A DNA stretch of 5,191 nucleotides from DATBAK01 sp036787815 (lineage in GTDB: Bacteria; Actinomycetota; Acidimicrobiia; IMCC26256; PALSA-610): the NCBI GenBank assembly GCA_036787815.1, contig DAIQOP010000273.1, positions 1-5,191 on the forward strand, in the 5' to 3' direction. Under the pieces are notes generated by a model. The model saw nothing but the letters and a program-made list of their open reading frames with translations. It made no database searches and was not told the DNA's origin. Shown here piece by piece: positions 5,139 through 5,191 of the stretch (position 1 is its first letter; each line of letters opens with the position of its first letter). The position numbers were made by a program, and so were the translations under genes.

Positions 5139-5191
5139 TTACGTGGCGTCGTCGAGGATGACGCCGGCGTCGCAGAGCGCGGCGCATCGTG
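5139..5191 (-). CDS. C-terminal end of a convergent gene of unknown function (cut off by the right window edge)
   Basis: On the minus strand the last 16 complete codons before a TAA at 5141-5139 read RCAALCDAGVILDDAT. Fifteen of these sixteen codons end in G or C, matching the coding bias elsewhere in the window, and the residue mix is protein-like. The competing minus frame is an Arg-rich chance frame that runs back through the helicase gene. Only this tail is visible, so neither family nor length can be judged. If real, the gene converges on the helicase gene with 66 nt between stops. Confidence 0.5.
   Translation of the reverse strand, partial: RCAALCDAGVILDDAT

Overview
This window looks like ordinary chromosome from a high-GC actinobacterium, and the family features fit an Acidimicrobiia-like lineage. 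That placement is an inference from very high GC at third codon positions, a CsoR repressor upstream of a copper-type P1B ATPase, an ECF sigma factor coupled to a membrane protein with a Ser/Gly/Asp-rich tail, and a helicase gene that appears leaderless with a TAGGAT -10 box. No RNA gene, insertion sequence, CRISPR array or phage gene was seen.

Layout, left to right. (1) 1-716, minus: the N-terminal 238 codons of a copper-type P1B ATPase that runs off the left edge. (2) 792-1073, minus: csoR, a copper-sensing repressor with the Cys-His-Cys copper site, 75 nt upstream of the ATPase gene. A near-perfect CsoR-type palindrome at 1111-1127 sits in front of csoR, so the two genes probably form one copper-induced efflux operon. 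(3) 1149-1179: a strong hairpin that ends the next unit upstream. (4) 1221-2144, minus: a 307-aa single-pass membrane protein with a long low-complexity tail, joined by an ATGA stop/start overlap to (5) 2141-2707, minus: an ECF sigma factor. The overlap suggests a sigma/regulator pair. (6) 2708-3032: a 325-nt divergent spacer. It holds an orphan stretch of coding-like sequence (2853-2981, plus) encoding one membrane helix but without a normal start codon, a small inverted repeat, and the helicase promoter. (7) 3033-5072, plus: a complete UvrD/Rep-family helicase starting with GTG exactly 7 nt after the -10 box. (8) 5073-5096: a possible terminator. (9) 5139-5191, minus: the probable last 16 codons of a convergent gene entering from the right.

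Functionally there are three independent units: copper sensing and efflux (csoR plus the ATPase), an ECF sigma factor with a likely membrane-bound regulator, and a stand-alone DNA helicase. I did not find a convincing new multi-gene system. The points most worth a second look are the orphan membrane-helix reading frame at 2853-2981, the sigma partner protein that lacks the usual zinc motif and has a repetitive tail, and the helicase's leaderless GTG start.
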